From the NCBI RefSeq assembly GCF_051488665.1, contig NZ_JBPSEG010000006.1:1-64000 (forward strand): DNA of 64,000 nt, in the 5' to 3' direction. The notes under the pieces are model-generated. The model was given only the letters and a program-made list of their open reading frames with translations. It did not search any database and had not been told where the DNA came from. The translations under genes were made by a program, and so were the position numbers. Positions within the stretch are counted from its first letter, which is position 1. Each line of letters starts with the position of its first letter. Shown piece by piece: positions 51,443 to 60,602 of the stretch. The DNA is from Melioribacter sp051488665. Its GTDB lineage: Bacteria; Bacteroidota; Ignavibacteria; Ignavibacteriales; Melioribacteraceae.

Positions 51443-52699
51443 ATGAATGCATTTCTTATCACTATCGGTGATGAAATTCTTATCGGTCAGGTAATCAACA
51501 CAAATGCAGCCTTTATTGGAGAAAAGCTTTCCGAATTGGGCGTCGATGTAATCGGTTCGTCCGTATTGCCGGATAATGAAAATGTTATCAAAAACGAATT
51601 CGAAAGGGCGTTTAATAATTCCGATCTTGTCATTGTGACCGGAGGTCTCGGGCCTACTCACGACGACGTTACTCGAAAAGTTATTGTCGATTTTTTTGAA
51701 ACCGAACTTGTCATGAATCAGGATGTCTTGAACGATATAAAAAAATTATTTGAAAGCAGAGGCAGACAGTTAACAAAAATCAACGAAGAACAGGCGTTGG
51801 TTCCTAAAATAGCCGTACCTATTCGCAACAGCAGGGGAACGGCTCCTGGCATCTGGATCGAAAAAGAGAACAAAATATTTATTGCAATGCCTGGCGTGCC
51901 TTACGAAATGCATCTTATGATGGAAAGTTTTGTAATCCCGAAATTAAAAGAAAAACTGGGAGACAGTAAAAAGATCGTATTGAGAAAAAATCTTCTGACT
52001 ACAGGTATTCCCGAATCGCATCTTTACGAACGCCTCGGCGACTTGAAAGAATTATTGGGCGAAGCTAAAATGGCTTTTTTGCCAAATCAATTCGGCGTGC
52101 GGCTCAGAATTACGGTCGAAGATAATAACGAGGAATCGGCAAAATCGCGCATCGAAGCCATTGAACAAAAAATACGGACGAAAATCGGCAAGTATATCTA
52201 CGGTAAAGACGACGAAACTCTGGAAGCCGTTGTCGCCAAACTCCTTACCGACAGAGGATTGACGTTAGCCGTTGCGGAGTCGTGTACCGGCGGATACGTT
52301 ACGCATCGTTTGACGAATATTAGCGGCAGCAGTAAATTTCTTGAAAGAGGGGTTGTGGCATACAGCAATGCAGCAAAGGTAGAATTGCTCAAAGTTGACG
52401 AAGACGTTATTTCCAAATACGGCGCGGTAAGTATCGAAGTGGCGCGCCAGATGGCGGAAGGCGTTAAATCGATTAGCGGAACAGATATCGGTCTTTCGGT
52501 TACGGGAATTATGGGACCAACAGGCGCGACTCCCGATAAACCGGTGGGACTTGTTTATATCGGCATTTGCGACGATACTATTTGTACGGCAAAAGAATTT
52601 CGATTTGGCGACGCCAGACTTCTTAACAAAGACCGCGCTTCGCAGGCGGCGCTCGATATGATTAGAAGAAATTTACTCGGTATTCCGTATGACGATTAG
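51443..52699 (+). CDS. cinA: CinA family nicotinamide-nucleotide amidohydrolase
   Basis: A 418-residue, two-domain protein. The N-terminal COG1058/MoaB-like domain ('ITIGDEILIGQVINTNAAFI', 'TGGLGPTHDDVTRK') has ADP-ribose pyrophosphatase activity in characterised relatives, and the C-terminal CinA domain ('AVAESCTGGYVTHRLTNISGSS', 'SVTGIMGPTGATPDKPVG') deamidates nicotinamide mononucleotide. The protein recycles NAD by-products and is often next to recA, as here with only thpR between. Overlap with thpR is 11 bases. Confidence 0.95.
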   Translation: MNAFLITIGDEILIGQVINTNAAFIGEKLSELGVDVIGSSVLPDNENVIKNEFERAFNNSDLVIVTGGLGPTHDDVTRKVIVDFFETELVMNQDVLNDIKKLFESRGRQLTKINEEQALVPKIAVPIRNSRGTAPGIWIEKENKIFIAMPGVPYEMHLMMESFVIPKLKEKLGDSKKIVLRKNLLTTGIPESHLYERLGDLKELLGEAKMAFLPNQFGVRLRITVEDNNEESAKSRIEAIEQKIRTKIGKYIYGKDDETLEAVVAKLLTDRGLTLAVAESCTGGYVTHRLTNISGSSKFLERGVVAYSNAAKVELLKVDEDVISKYGAVSIEVARQMAEGVKSISGTDIGLSVTGIMGPTGATPDKPVGLVYIGICDDTICTAKEFRFGDARLLNKDRASQAALDMIRRNLLGIPYDD

Positions 52700-53264
52700 A
52701 ACTTTTATAGCGCTCGATTTGCCGGAATCTATTTTAGACAGTATTATCGAACTGCGCGATTCTTTCTTCGAAAATGAATCCGACTTGAAATGGGAAGCCA
52801 AAAACAAACTTCACATTACATTGAAATTCCTCGGCGATACCGATGAAAATCTGATACCTGACGTTTCCCGGTCCATCGCGGAACTTGTGGAGAGGTATTC
52901 TCCGTTTTCTTTGAAAATATCGAAAGCGGGACTTTTTTACAGAAACGGAAAACCTGCAATTTTGTATCTCGATTTTTTGGAAAACGAAGATCTTCTTCGA
53001 TTCCAGGAGGAAATTGAAAATTCAATGGAAAGTTTCGGCTACAAAAAAGAAAACAGAAAATTCAAAACTCACCTGACGCTGTTGAGAATAAAAAACGACA
53101 GGCATTTGAATCGCATTAAAAATTTTACAAAATTAGATATCAATTTACCCGAATTCATTTCCGATAAAGTTACTTTATACAAAAGTATTCTTAAACCGAC
53201 CGGTTCGGTCTATCAACCGATTGAAAGTTTTAAATTGAATAACAGGAGGAATAATGGCGCTTGA
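52689..53264 (+). CDS. thpR: RNA 2',3'-cyclic phosphodiesterase (2H superfamily, ThpR/LigT)
   Basis: A 191-residue 2H phosphoesterase. The two catalytic HxTL motifs are 'HITLKFLG' (near residue 40) and 'HLTLLRIK' (near residue 124), and the N-terminus 'RTFIALDLPESI' is typical. It opens 2',3'-cyclic phosphates in RNA; ligase activity is known only in vitro. It overlaps cinA and recA by 11 bases each, and the recA ribosome site (AGGAGG) lies inside its 3' end. Confidence 0.93.
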   Translation: MTIRTFIALDLPESILDSIIELRDSFFENESDLKWEAKNKLHITLKFLGDTDENLIPDVSRSIAELVERYSPFSLKISKAGLFYRNGKPAILYLDFLENEDLLRFQEEIENSMESFGYKKENRKFKTHLTLLRIKNDRHLNRIKNFTKLDINLPEFISDKVTLYKSILKPTGSVYQPIESFKLNNRRNNGA

Positions 53265-54303
53265 AAAAGACGCAAGATTGAAGATTCTTGACGATACAAT
53301 AGCAAATTTAGAAAAAGCTTATGGTAAAGGAACCATAATGAAACTCGGGGATGGCGTGATCAATAAAGTGGAAGCCATCTCTACGGGTTCTTTGTCGCTT
53401 GATTATGCCCTCGGTATCGGAGGCGTGCCGAGAGGCAGAATAATCGAAATTTACGGTCCCGAATCATCGGGCAAAACAACGCTTTGTCTCCATATTATTG
53501 CCGAAGCTCAAAAGCAGGGAGGCATAGCGGCGTTTGTCGATGCGGAACATGCGCTCGACGTTAATTACGCCAAACGTCTCGGGGTAGACGTAAGCAATTT
53601 GTTGCTTTCGCAGCCGGATTTCGGCGAACAGGCTCTCGAAATCGTCGATACGCTCATCAGAAGCAATGCGCTCGACGTTATAGTTGTCGATTCGGTAGCT
53701 GCGCTTGTGCCCCGTTCGGAAATTGAAGGCGACATGGGCGACCCGCAAATGGCTATGCAGGCTCGTTTGATGTCGCAGGCGCTCAGAAAGATTACCGGCG
53801 CAATCAGCAAATCGAAAACGTGCGTTATCTTTACAAATCAACTCAGAAGTAAAATAGGCGTTATGTTCGGCAATCCGGAAACTACTACTGGCGGCAACGC
53901 TCTTAAATTCTATGCTTCGGTCCGTCTTGATATCAGAAGAATTGCCGCAATCAAAGATTCAAACAATATTGTGGGAAACAGAACAAAAGTTAAAATCGTT
54001 AAAAGCAAAGTAGCGCCTCCGTTTAAAGAAGTCGAATTCGACATTCTTTATAACGAGGGCATAAGTAAAGCCGGCGACCTGATTGATCTTGCTACGGATG
54101 CGGGAATTCTCAAAAAAAGCGGCGCATGGTTTACTTATAAAGACGAAAGATATCAGGGACGCGAACAGATGCGCCAAAAATTGCTCGAAGACCCTGAACT
54201 CTTTGCCGAAATGGAAAAAGAAGTTAAAACGGCTCTCGGTATGATCGAAGCTCAGCCCGAAGAAGAAAATAAGGATGAAGCCCAGAAGAAAAAATCGAAA
54301 TGA
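53254..54303 (+). CDS. recA: Recombinase RecA
   Basis: A 349-residue RecA, normal length. The Walker A motif is GPESSGKT (68-75), Walker B is 'LDVIVVDSVAALVP', and the DNA-binding loops 'EGDMGDPQMAMQARLMSQALRK' region and 'QLRSKIGVMFGNPETTTGG' region are intact. The C-terminal tail is acidic, then lysine-rich. It catalyses strand exchange and self-cleavage of LexA-type repressors. It is embedded in an operon: AGGAGG within thpR drives its translation and recX overlaps its end by 4 bases. I see no separate SOS-type operator directly upstream. Confidence 0.98.
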   Translation: MALEKDARLKILDDTIANLEKAYGKGTIMKLGDGVINKVEAISTGSLSLDYALGIGGVPRGRIIEIYGPESSGKTTLCLHIIAEAQKQGGIAAFVDAEHALDVNYAKRLGVDVSNLLLSQPDFGEQALEIVDTLIRSNALDVIVVDSVAALVPRSEIEGDMGDPQMAMQARLMSQALRKITGAISKSKTCVIFTNQLRSKIGVMFGNPETTTGGNALKFYASVRLDIRRIAAIKDSNNIVGNRTKVKIVKSKVAPPFKEVEFDILYNEGISKAGDLIDLATDAGILKKSGAWFTYKDERYQGREQMRQKLLEDPELFAEMEKEVKTALGMIEAQPEEENKDEAQKKKSK

Positions 54304-54929
54304 TTATTAATTCGTTAATACGTAGAAACAATAAAGTTAAAATTACTTTCGACGATTCTTCTTCGTTATACGTTAATTATAATGTGGCAGTTCAATTTGC
54401 CCTTCGCAAAGGGGACGTATTGGACGAACATATTTTGAACAGACTTCGAAAAGCGGACGAACTTTTCGAAATTAAAGCTGCGGCATACAGATTAATCGGC
54501 AGGAGAGACCACTCTTCTGCCGAACTCAAAAGAAAATTATTAAAAAAAGGTTTTGACGACAGTCTGATTGACGAATTGGTTAAAGAGCTCTCCGAAAAAA
54601 ATTATCTGAACGATTTTAACTTCGCCCGGAAATACTCCGAAGAAGCGGTAGAAAAAAAGAAAGCGGGGATTAATAAAGTTAGAAACGAATTGATTAAAAA
54701 AGGGATCGGCAAAGAAATTATCGAAGATGTTTTAAATGACATAGACGATAATACGATGCTTGAAAACGCCCGCGATTTATTAAATAAAAAAATGAAAACT
54801 TCCGCTTTTATAAAAACCGAATCCCGCAAAAAGAAACAAAAATTATTTTCCTACTTGAAGTCAAAAGGTTACGCTTCCGATCTGATTATGAAGTTGTTGA
54901 GCGAATACGATTTTTCAGATGACGAATAA
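54300..54929 (+). CDS. recX: Regulatory protein RecX
   Basis: A 209-residue, mostly helical protein of the RecX family, which inhibits RecA filament extension. It contains the repeated three-helix units: 'AAAYRLIGRRDHSSAELKRKLLKKGFDDSLIDELVKELSEKNYLND' region, the following 'NKVRNELIKKGIGKEIIEDVL' unit and the last 'KLFSYLKSKGYASDLIMKLL'. The first 55 residues form a beta-rich extension. It overlaps recA by an ATGA and ends the purC-to-recX run. Confidence 0.93.
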   Translation: MIINSLIRRNNKVKITFDDSSSLYVNYNVAVQFALRKGDVLDEHILNRLRKADELFEIKAAAYRLIGRRDHSSAELKRKLLKKGFDDSLIDELVKELSEKNYLNDFNFARKYSEEAVEKKKAGINKVRNELIKKGIGKEIIEDVLNDIDDNTMLENARDLLNKKMKTSAFIKTESRKKKQKLFSYLKSKGYASDLIMKLLSEYDFSDDE

Positions 54930-54985
54930 TTTTGCTTATAATCCTAAACTGTTTATTTTTCAGTTCATATTTAAAGGCGACTTAT

Positions 54986-56155
54986 ATGGCGGCATATCGC
55001 GGTGTTGATTATCTGGAAATCGATTCTCTCCTTTCGGAAGAAGAAATTTTAGTAAGAAATAACGTCTATGAATTCGTCCGTCAGGAGATAATTCCGGTAA
55101 TCGAAAAACATTACGAAGAAGGGACTTTCCCGCGCGATTTAATTCCAAAGATGGCTGAGCTCGGAATATTCGGCATTACGCTGCCGGAGAAATACGGCTG
55201 CGCGAATTTAAACAATGTAGCCTACGGTTTGGTAATGCAGGAATTGGAAAGAGGAGACAGCGGCGTCAGAAGTTTTGCTTCTGTTCAATCCGCGCTCGTT
55301 ATGTATCCTATTTATACTTTCGGTTCTGAAAAACAGAAAGAATTTTGGCTGCCAAAATTGGCAAGCGGCGATGCGGTAGGATGCTTTGGTCTTACCGAGC
55401 CGGATTTCGGTTCGAATCCAGCGGGTATGTTGACAAAAGCCGAAAAGACAAAAGACGGTTATATTTTAAACGGCGCAAAGATGTGGATTACAAACGGTTC
55501 AATTGCGGATGTAGCGATTGTGTGGGCAAAGCTGGAAGGCAAGGTAAGGGGTTTTATTGTAGAAAAAGAACGCAAAGGTTTTTCAGCGGTTGAAATGAAA
55601 GGGAAGCATTCATTGCGCGCTTCCGTTACATCGGAGCTTATTCTTGATAACGTGGAAATTCCCGAAGAAAATTTACTGCCGGAAACGACCGGATTAAAAT
55701 CGGCTCTTATGTGTCTTAACCAGGCGCGTTACGGCATTGCATGGGGAGTTACTGGCGCAATGATAGAATGTTATCTGAGCGCGCTCGATTATTCGAAGTC
55801 GAGAATACAATTCGATAAACCGATTGCTGCGTATCAAATGACTCAGGAAAAACTTGTTTATATTCTGACAGAAATATCAAAAGCTCAGCTATTGAATCTT
55901 CAGATAGGACGCTTGAAAGATCTGGGAAAAGTAAAACACACTCAAATTTCGATGGCAAAAAGAAATAATTGCGAAAAAGCTCTCGAAATAGCTCAAATTG
56001 CCCGGGAAATTCTGGGAGCAAACGGAATTTTAAATGAATATCCGGTTATGCGACACGCCGCTAACCTGCATTCGGTTAAAACTTACGAAGGCACTCACGA
56101 AATGCATACATTAATTATCGGGGAAGATATTACAGGTTTCCCGGCTTTTACTTAA
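54986..56155 (+). CDS. Acyl-CoA dehydrogenase, glutaryl-CoA dehydrogenase-like
   Basis: A 389-residue flavoprotein of the acyl-CoA dehydrogenase family. Motifs are 'CFGLTEPDFGSNPAGM' and 'GAKMWITNGSIADVAIVWAK', with the catalytic base Glu368 in 'KTYEGTHEMHTLIIG'. The phrase 'GDSGVRSFASVQSALVMYPIY' and the ending 'GEDITGFPAFT' resemble glutaryl-CoA dehydrogenase. I start at the ATG at 54986, where family members begin; the longer frame from 54932 adds a hydrophobic leader that does not fit. It would feed electrons to ETF in lysine/tryptophan or glutarate breakdown; the substrate is inferred. It stands 56 bases after recX. Confidence 0.88.
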   Translation: MAAYRGVDYLEIDSLLSEEEILVRNNVYEFVRQEIIPVIEKHYEEGTFPRDLIPKMAELGIFGITLPEKYGCANLNNVAYGLVMQELERGDSGVRSFASVQSALVMYPIYTFGSEKQKEFWLPKLASGDAVGCFGLTEPDFGSNPAGMLTKAEKTKDGYILNGAKMWITNGSIADVAIVWAKLEGKVRGFIVEKERKGFSAVEMKGKHSLRASVTSELILDNVEIPEENLLPETTGLKSALMCLNQARYGIAWGVTGAMIECYLSALDYSKSRIQFDKPIAAYQMTQEKLVYILTEISKAQLLNLQIGRLKDLGKVKHTQISMAKRNNCEKALEIAQIAREILGANGILNEYPVMRHAANLHSVKTYEGTHEMHTLIIGEDITGFPAFT

Positions 56156-56190
56156 ATTTGTGAATTAAAAAAAGAGAATTTGGGGTTTTC

Positions 56191-57669
56191 ATGAAGAACA
56201 GTAAAATTGAATTCGAAGGTTTGACGTTTGACGATTTATTGTTAATACCCGCTAAGTCTTCCGTATTACCGAGAGAAACAGATATAACCACTTATCTTAC
56301 TCGTGAAATAAAATTGAATATTCCTTTTGTATCGGCTGCAATGGATACGGTTACCGAATCGGAAATGGCGATTGCAATGGCGGCTCAGGGAGGTATCGGT
56401 ATTATTCATAAAAATATGTCGATCGAAAGACAAGCCGACGAAGTAGATAAAGTTAAACGTTCCGAAAGCGGTATGATTGTCAATCCGATTACTCTTACTC
56501 CCGACCATACGATTTATCAGGCGGAAGAAATTATGTCGAAATACAGAATATCGGGCATCCCGATCGTCGACAATAACGGAAAATTAATCGGAATCCTCAC
56601 AAACCGCGATTTGAGATTCGAACCGAATCGCAGTCTGCTCGTAAGCCAGTTAATGACAAAAGAAAATTTAATAACCGCTCCGATAGGAACAACGCTCGAA
56701 GAAGCCGAAAAGATTTTGCATCGACATCGTATAGAAAAATTACCTGTCGTAGATAAAAAAGGCGTATTGAAAGGTTTGATTACGTACAAAGATATTATGA
56801 AAAAGAAAAAATTCCCGAATGCTTGCAAAGACGACTTGGGAAGGTTAAGAGTCGGCGCTGCAGTCGGGGTTACGAAAGATACTATCGAGCGTGTGGAAGC
56901 TCTCGTCAAAGCGAATGCAGACGTGATAGTTGTCGATACGGCTCACGGTCATTCGGCGGGAGTGTTGAAAACGGTTAAAGAAATCAGAAAGAAATTTAAA
57001 GATATCCAATTAATCGCCGGCAATATCGTTACAAAAGAAGCCGCTTTGGAATTGGTCGAATGCGGAGTGGACGCAGTAAAAGTCGGGATCGGCGCAGGCT
57101 CAATTTGCACTACTAGAGTAGTTGCAGGCGTCGGAGTTCCTCAGATAAGTTCAATCCTCGAAGTCGCAAGCGCTTTGTCCAAAAAGAAAGTGCCCATAAT
57201 TGCGGACGGAGGAATTAAACAGACCGGCGACGTTCCGAAAGCAATTGCAGCCGGAGCCGATACGGTTATGATGGGCGGTATGCTTGCAGGATGCGACGAA
57301 GCTCCGGGCGAAAAAGTACTCTTCGAAGGCAGAAGCTTCAAGGTTTACAGAGGCATGGGCTCTCTGGGAGCAATGAAACAGGGCAGCGGCGACCGCTATT
57401 TTCAGGATATGGAAGAAGATATTAAAAAATTGGTGCCCGAAGGCATCGAAGGCAGAGTGCCTTATAAAGGTTCCCTGGCAGACACAATCTACCAGTTTGT
57501 AGGCGGATTGAGGGCTGCTATGGGATATTGCGGAGTAAAAAACATTCACGAGTTAAAAAATAAAACCAAATTCGTTAAAATCTCTTCAGCAGGACTGCGA
57601 GAAAGCCATCCACATGATGTGGTAATTACTGAAGAAGCTCCCAATTATCAAATTACTAAAAAATATTAA
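56191..57669 (+). CDS. guaB: Inosine-5'-monophosphate dehydrogenase
   Basis: A 492-residue enzyme that oxidises IMP to XMP, the committed step to guanine nucleotides. The N-terminal 'EGLTFDDLLLIPA' is characteristic, two CBS domains interrupt the barrel at about residues 95-210, and the catalytic cysteine lies in 'GIGAGSICTTRVVAGVG' near residue 311. The flap 'YRGMGSLGAM' and the C-terminal 'GLRAAMGYCG' are intact. The ribosome site is weak. purC and purD lie within 9 kb on either side. Confidence 0.97.
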   Translation: MKNSKIEFEGLTFDDLLLIPAKSSVLPRETDITTYLTREIKLNIPFVSAAMDTVTESEMAIAMAAQGGIGIIHKNMSIERQADEVDKVKRSESGMIVNPITLTPDHTIYQAEEIMSKYRISGIPIVDNNGKLIGILTNRDLRFEPNRSLLVSQLMTKENLITAPIGTTLEEAEKILHRHRIEKLPVVDKKGVLKGLITYKDIMKKKKFPNACKDDLGRLRVGAAVGVTKDTIERVEALVKANADVIVVDTAHGHSAGVLKTVKEIRKKFKDIQLIAGNIVTKEAALELVECGVDAVKVGIGAGSICTTRVVAGVGVPQISSILEVASALSKKKVPIIADGGIKQTGDVPKAIAAGADTVMMGGMLAGCDEAPGEKVLFEGRSFKVYRGMGSLGAMKQGSGDRYFQDMEEDIKKLVPEGIEGRVPYKGSLADTIYQFVGGLRAAMGYCGVKNIHELKNKTKFVKISSAGLRESHPHDVVITEEAPNYQITKKY

Positions 57670-57683
57670 ACCCGTTAACCGAT

Positions 57684-58967
57684 ATGTTTAAAGTTCTGGT
57701 TCTTGCATACTATTATCCGCCAATGGGCTTGAGCGGAGTACAAAGAGTACAAAAATTTACAAAGTATTTGCCCCAATTTAACTGGGAACCAACAATTATT
57801 ACCACAGGCAAAGTGGCATACTACGCTCACGATCTGAGTCTTCTCGAGGAAGTTAAAGATCTCAGAATAATCAGAACCGAATCCCTGGATATCAACTCTG
57901 TCATCGGGAAAAAATACGGCACGGTCAATGTTCCCAAAGAATTCATAAGAAAAATCTTTTCTAATTTTTCCAAAACATTTTTCATTCCCGACAATAAAAA
58001 ATCGTGGGCTGCCCGGGCTTACCAAAAAGCGCGCGAGTTATTAAAAAACGAACATTTCGATCTTATCTTTGTAAGCATTCCGCCTTATTCGTCGTTTGTT
58101 TATGCCGCTAAGCTGAAAAAAGAATTTAATATACCGTTAATAGTCGACTACAGAGACCTGTGGCTCGACAATCACTTTGCTTATTATCCGACTCCGTATC
58201 ATAGGACTCAACATAAAAAACTTGAGTACGGAAGTCTCCACGCTGCCGACAGGGTAGTGACCGTCAACAGAAGGATAAAAGAATATCTGATTCAGACATA
58301 TCCTTTCCTTACTTTCGAAGAAGTTGTAATAATTCCTCACGGCTACGACCAGGAAGATTTTGATGTGGAAGTGGAAGATGATTTGATAAGTAAAGAAAAA
58401 CTTCGATTTACGTATTCCGGACTTTTTTACGAATCGATTACGCCGGTTTATTTTCTTAAAGCATTTAAAAAGTTGACAATCGAAAGACCCGATATCGCAT
58501 CGAAAATTGAATTGGAATTTGTGGGACTTCTCCGCGACGAATATAGAAAATTGATTTTGGATTTAGGGCTTAACGAATCGGTAAAAATACACGGGTACAT
58601 CGAGCATAAAGACGCTGTAAAAAGACTTAAAGCAACGAACATCCTCTGGATGATGATCGGAAACACAAAGAATGCCGAGACAATTTCAACGAGTAAACTG
58701 TTCGAATATTTCGGCGCGCGTAAACCGATACTCGGTTGCGTTCCGGAAGGAGCGGCAAAAACCGCTTTAACCGAATACGGCGCTTCTTATATTACAGCGC
58801 CGGACAATATCGACGAAATTAAAGACGCATTTATTAGAATTTATTCCGATTACACGGATAATAAATTGCCGGCGCCGAATGAAGAATTTGTAGCCAAACA
58901 CGACAGAAAATTATTAACCGAACAATTAACCAAACTGTTTCAATTTAGTTTGAGGGAACCGATATGA
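57684..58967 (+). CDS. Glycosyltransferase, GT4-like
   Basis: A 427-residue GT-B fold glycosyltransferase. The N-terminal domain begins 'VLVLAYYYPPMGLSGVQRVQ', typical of GT4-like enzymes; the C-terminal domain contains 'FTYSGLFYESITPVYFLKAF', 'VKIHGYIEHKDAVKRLKATNILWMM' and the nucleotide-sugar-binding 'STSKLFEYFGARKPILG' with the ExxxxxxE-type end. It probably adds a sugar to a lipid-linked glycan or other acceptor; donor and acceptor are unknown. It starts 14 bases after guaB and overlaps purD by 4 bases, which is an unusual setting between two purine genes. Confidence 0.85.
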   Translation: MFKVLVLAYYYPPMGLSGVQRVQKFTKYLPQFNWEPTIITTGKVAYYAHDLSLLEEVKDLRIIRTESLDINSVIGKKYGTVNVPKEFIRKIFSNFSKTFFIPDNKKSWAARAYQKARELLKNEHFDLIFVSIPPYSSFVYAAKLKKEFNIPLIVDYRDLWLDNHFAYYPTPYHRTQHKKLEYGSLHAADRVVTVNRRIKEYLIQTYPFLTFEEVVIIPHGYDQEDFDVEVEDDLISKEKLRFTYSGLFYESITPVYFLKAFKKLTIERPDIASKIELEFVGLLRDEYRKLILDLGLNESVKIHGYIEHKDAVKRLKATNILWMMIGNTKNAETISTSKLFEYFGARKPILGCVPEGAAKTALTEYGASYITAPDNIDEIKDAFIRIYSDYTDNKLPAPNEEFVAKHDRKLLTEQLTKLFQFSLREPI

Positions 58968-60250
58968 AAGTAGCAGTAATCGGGTCAGGGGGAAGAGAGC
59001 ACGCCTTGGCTCTTAAAATTTCTCAAAGCCCTTTATTAGAAGAACTTTTTATAATACCAGGAAATCCCGGTACAAAGAAATTGGGCTCGAATATAGCGCT
59101 AAATCCTGATGATAACGACGAAATAGTTGACTTCTGCATAAATCAAAAAATCGAGTTGGCGGTAGTCGGACCCGAGAAACCTCTTACAAACGGTTTGGCG
59201 GACGCGCTCAGAAGCAAAGGTATTAAAGTTTTCGGCCCGGATAAAAATGCCGCCAGAATCGAAGGCGAAAAATCTTTTGCAAAAAAATTAATGGAAGATT
59301 TCAATATACCTACGGCGGATTTTAAGGTATTTACGAAAGATCAATATCAAGACGCATTGCATTATCTGAAAAGTTCAAGATTCCCGATAGTAATCAAAGC
59401 AGACGGAATTGCGGCGGGTAAAGGCGTAATAATTGCGGATAATTTTGAAGATGCAAAAGCGGCGGTTGACGATTGCTTTCTCAATTCTGCATTCGGTTCG
59501 GCAGGCGATAAAGTCGTAATTGAAGAATTTATGACGGGACAGGAAGCTTCCGTATTCGCTATTACGGACGGCAAAGATTATGTGGTGCTTCCCGCCGCTC
59601 AGGATCATAAAAGAATCGGCGAAGGCGATACCGGCAAAAACACCGGCGGAATGGGAGCTTATGCCCCCACGCCATTTGTCGACGACGTCATGATGAGAGA
59701 AATCGAAGATACGATAATTAAACCTACAATTGATGCAATGCGCGAAACCGGCAATCAATACGTCGGTTGTCTTTATTGCGGCTTAATGTTAACTCAGGAA
59801 GGTCCGAAAGTTGTCGAGTTCAATTGTCGATTCGGCGACCCTGAAACTCAAGCCGTGCTCCCGCTATTGCAGGGTGATTTCCTGAAACTGCTCTACTCTG
59901 CGGCTTCGGGAACTATCGAAAAGACTGCCGTTTCTTACAACGGAGGTTCTTCGGTTTGCGTGGTGGCGGCTTCGAAAGGTTATCCCGGCGCATATGAAAA
60001 GGGGAAAGAAATTAAAGGTCTTGAAATCGAAGATCCGCAGATTATAGTTTATCATGCAGGCACTAAAGAAGAAAACGGACGAATTTTTACTAACGGAGGA
60101 AGGGTGTTAAACATTACATCCGTTATTAAAGAGAACAACTTAATCAAAGCCAAACAAAAAGCATACGAAGGATTATCTAAACTGTATTTTGACGGTATCT
60201 ATTACCGGAAAGACATTGCCGATAAAGCTTTGAAAAACCGGGTTGATTGA
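58964..60250 (+). CDS. purD: Phosphoribosylamine--glycine ligase
   Basis: A 428-residue ATP-grasp enzyme that makes glycinamide ribonucleotide in purine synthesis. Motifs are 'VAVIGSGGREHALALKI' at the start, 'VVGPEKPLTNGLAD', the ATP-grasp loop 'VIKADGIAAGKGVIIAD', 'GDTGKNTGGMGAYAPTP' and 'VEFNCRFGDPETQAVLP'. The ATG overlaps the glycosyltransferase stop (ATGA). Its last four codons form half of a hairpin that acts as terminator for the convergent operon. Confidence 0.97.
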   Translation: MKVAVIGSGGREHALALKISQSPLLEELFIIPGNPGTKKLGSNIALNPDDNDEIVDFCINQKIELAVVGPEKPLTNGLADALRSKGIKVFGPDKNAARIEGEKSFAKKLMEDFNIPTADFKVFTKDQYQDALHYLKSSRFPIVIKADGIAAGKGVIIADNFEDAKAAVDDCFLNSAFGSAGDKVVIEEFMTGQEASVFAITDGKDYVVLPAAQDHKRIGEGDTGKNTGGMGAYAPTPFVDDVMMREIEDTIIKPTIDAMRETGNQYVGCLYCGLMLTQEGPKVVEFNCRFGDPETQAVLPLLQGDFLKLLYSAASGTIEKTAVSYNGGSSVCVVAASKGYPGAYEKGKEIKGLEIEDPQIIVYHAGTKEENGRIFTNGGRVLNITSVIKENNLIKAKQKAYEGLSKLYFDGIYYRKDIADKALKNRVD

Positions 60251-60260
60251 ATCAACCCGG
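60233..60260 (-). terminator. Rho-independent terminator of the minus-strand operon, inside purD
   Basis: CCGGGTTGATT (60238-60248) and AATCAACCCGG (60250-60260) form a perfect 11-bp stem about one central base. On the minus strand it is followed by TTTTT (60233-60237), the mark of a terminator for the HIT-gene transcript. The hairpin covers both convergent stop codons (60248-60250 and 60252-60254). On the plus strand the tail is not T-rich. Confidence 0.88.
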
Positions 60261-60602
60261 AGGCCAATTAAGCTTTCTTCCTCCCAGAAGATGCATGTGT
60301 AAATGACATACCTCCTGTCCGGCGTCCGGTCCCGAATTGATTACCAGTCGATAACCGCTTTCTGAAATTCCCAAATCCTTGGCAATCTTATTGGCGGCAT
60401 CGAACATATCTGCCAGCAATTGACCGTGCTCCGCAGGATTGATATCTTTTGCCGTTTCGATATCGGTAATTTTGGGAATTATCAGAATGTGAACGGGAGC
60501 TTGAGGCTTGATGTCCCTGAATGCCAATACCGTCTCGCTTTCGTAGACGATATCGGCGGGTATCTCTTTCCGGATAATTTTAGAGAAAATTGTTTCTCCC
60601 AT
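60252..60602 (-). CDS. HIT-family nucleotide-binding protein
   Basis: A 116-residue HIT protein of the HINT group. The histidine triad is HLHMH (100-104) in 'EVCHLHMHLLGG', and the N-terminus 'TIFSKIIRKEIPADIVYES' is typical. Such proteins hydrolyse nucleoside phosphoramidates or aminoacyl-adenylates. The start overlaps the preceding regulator's stop by one base (TAATG). It is the last gene of the minus-strand operon, ending in the terminator inside purD. Confidence 0.93.
   Translation of the reverse strand: MGETIFSKIIRKEIPADIVYESETVLAFRDIKPQAPVHILIIPKITDIETAKDINPAEHGQLLADMFDAANKIAKDLGISESGYRLVINSGPDAGQEVCHLHMHLLGGRKLNWPPG

Noticed and set aside
53254..54303. SOS box directly upstream of recA
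   Set aside because: The sequence before recA is thpR coding DNA and shows no recognisable LexA-type palindrome.
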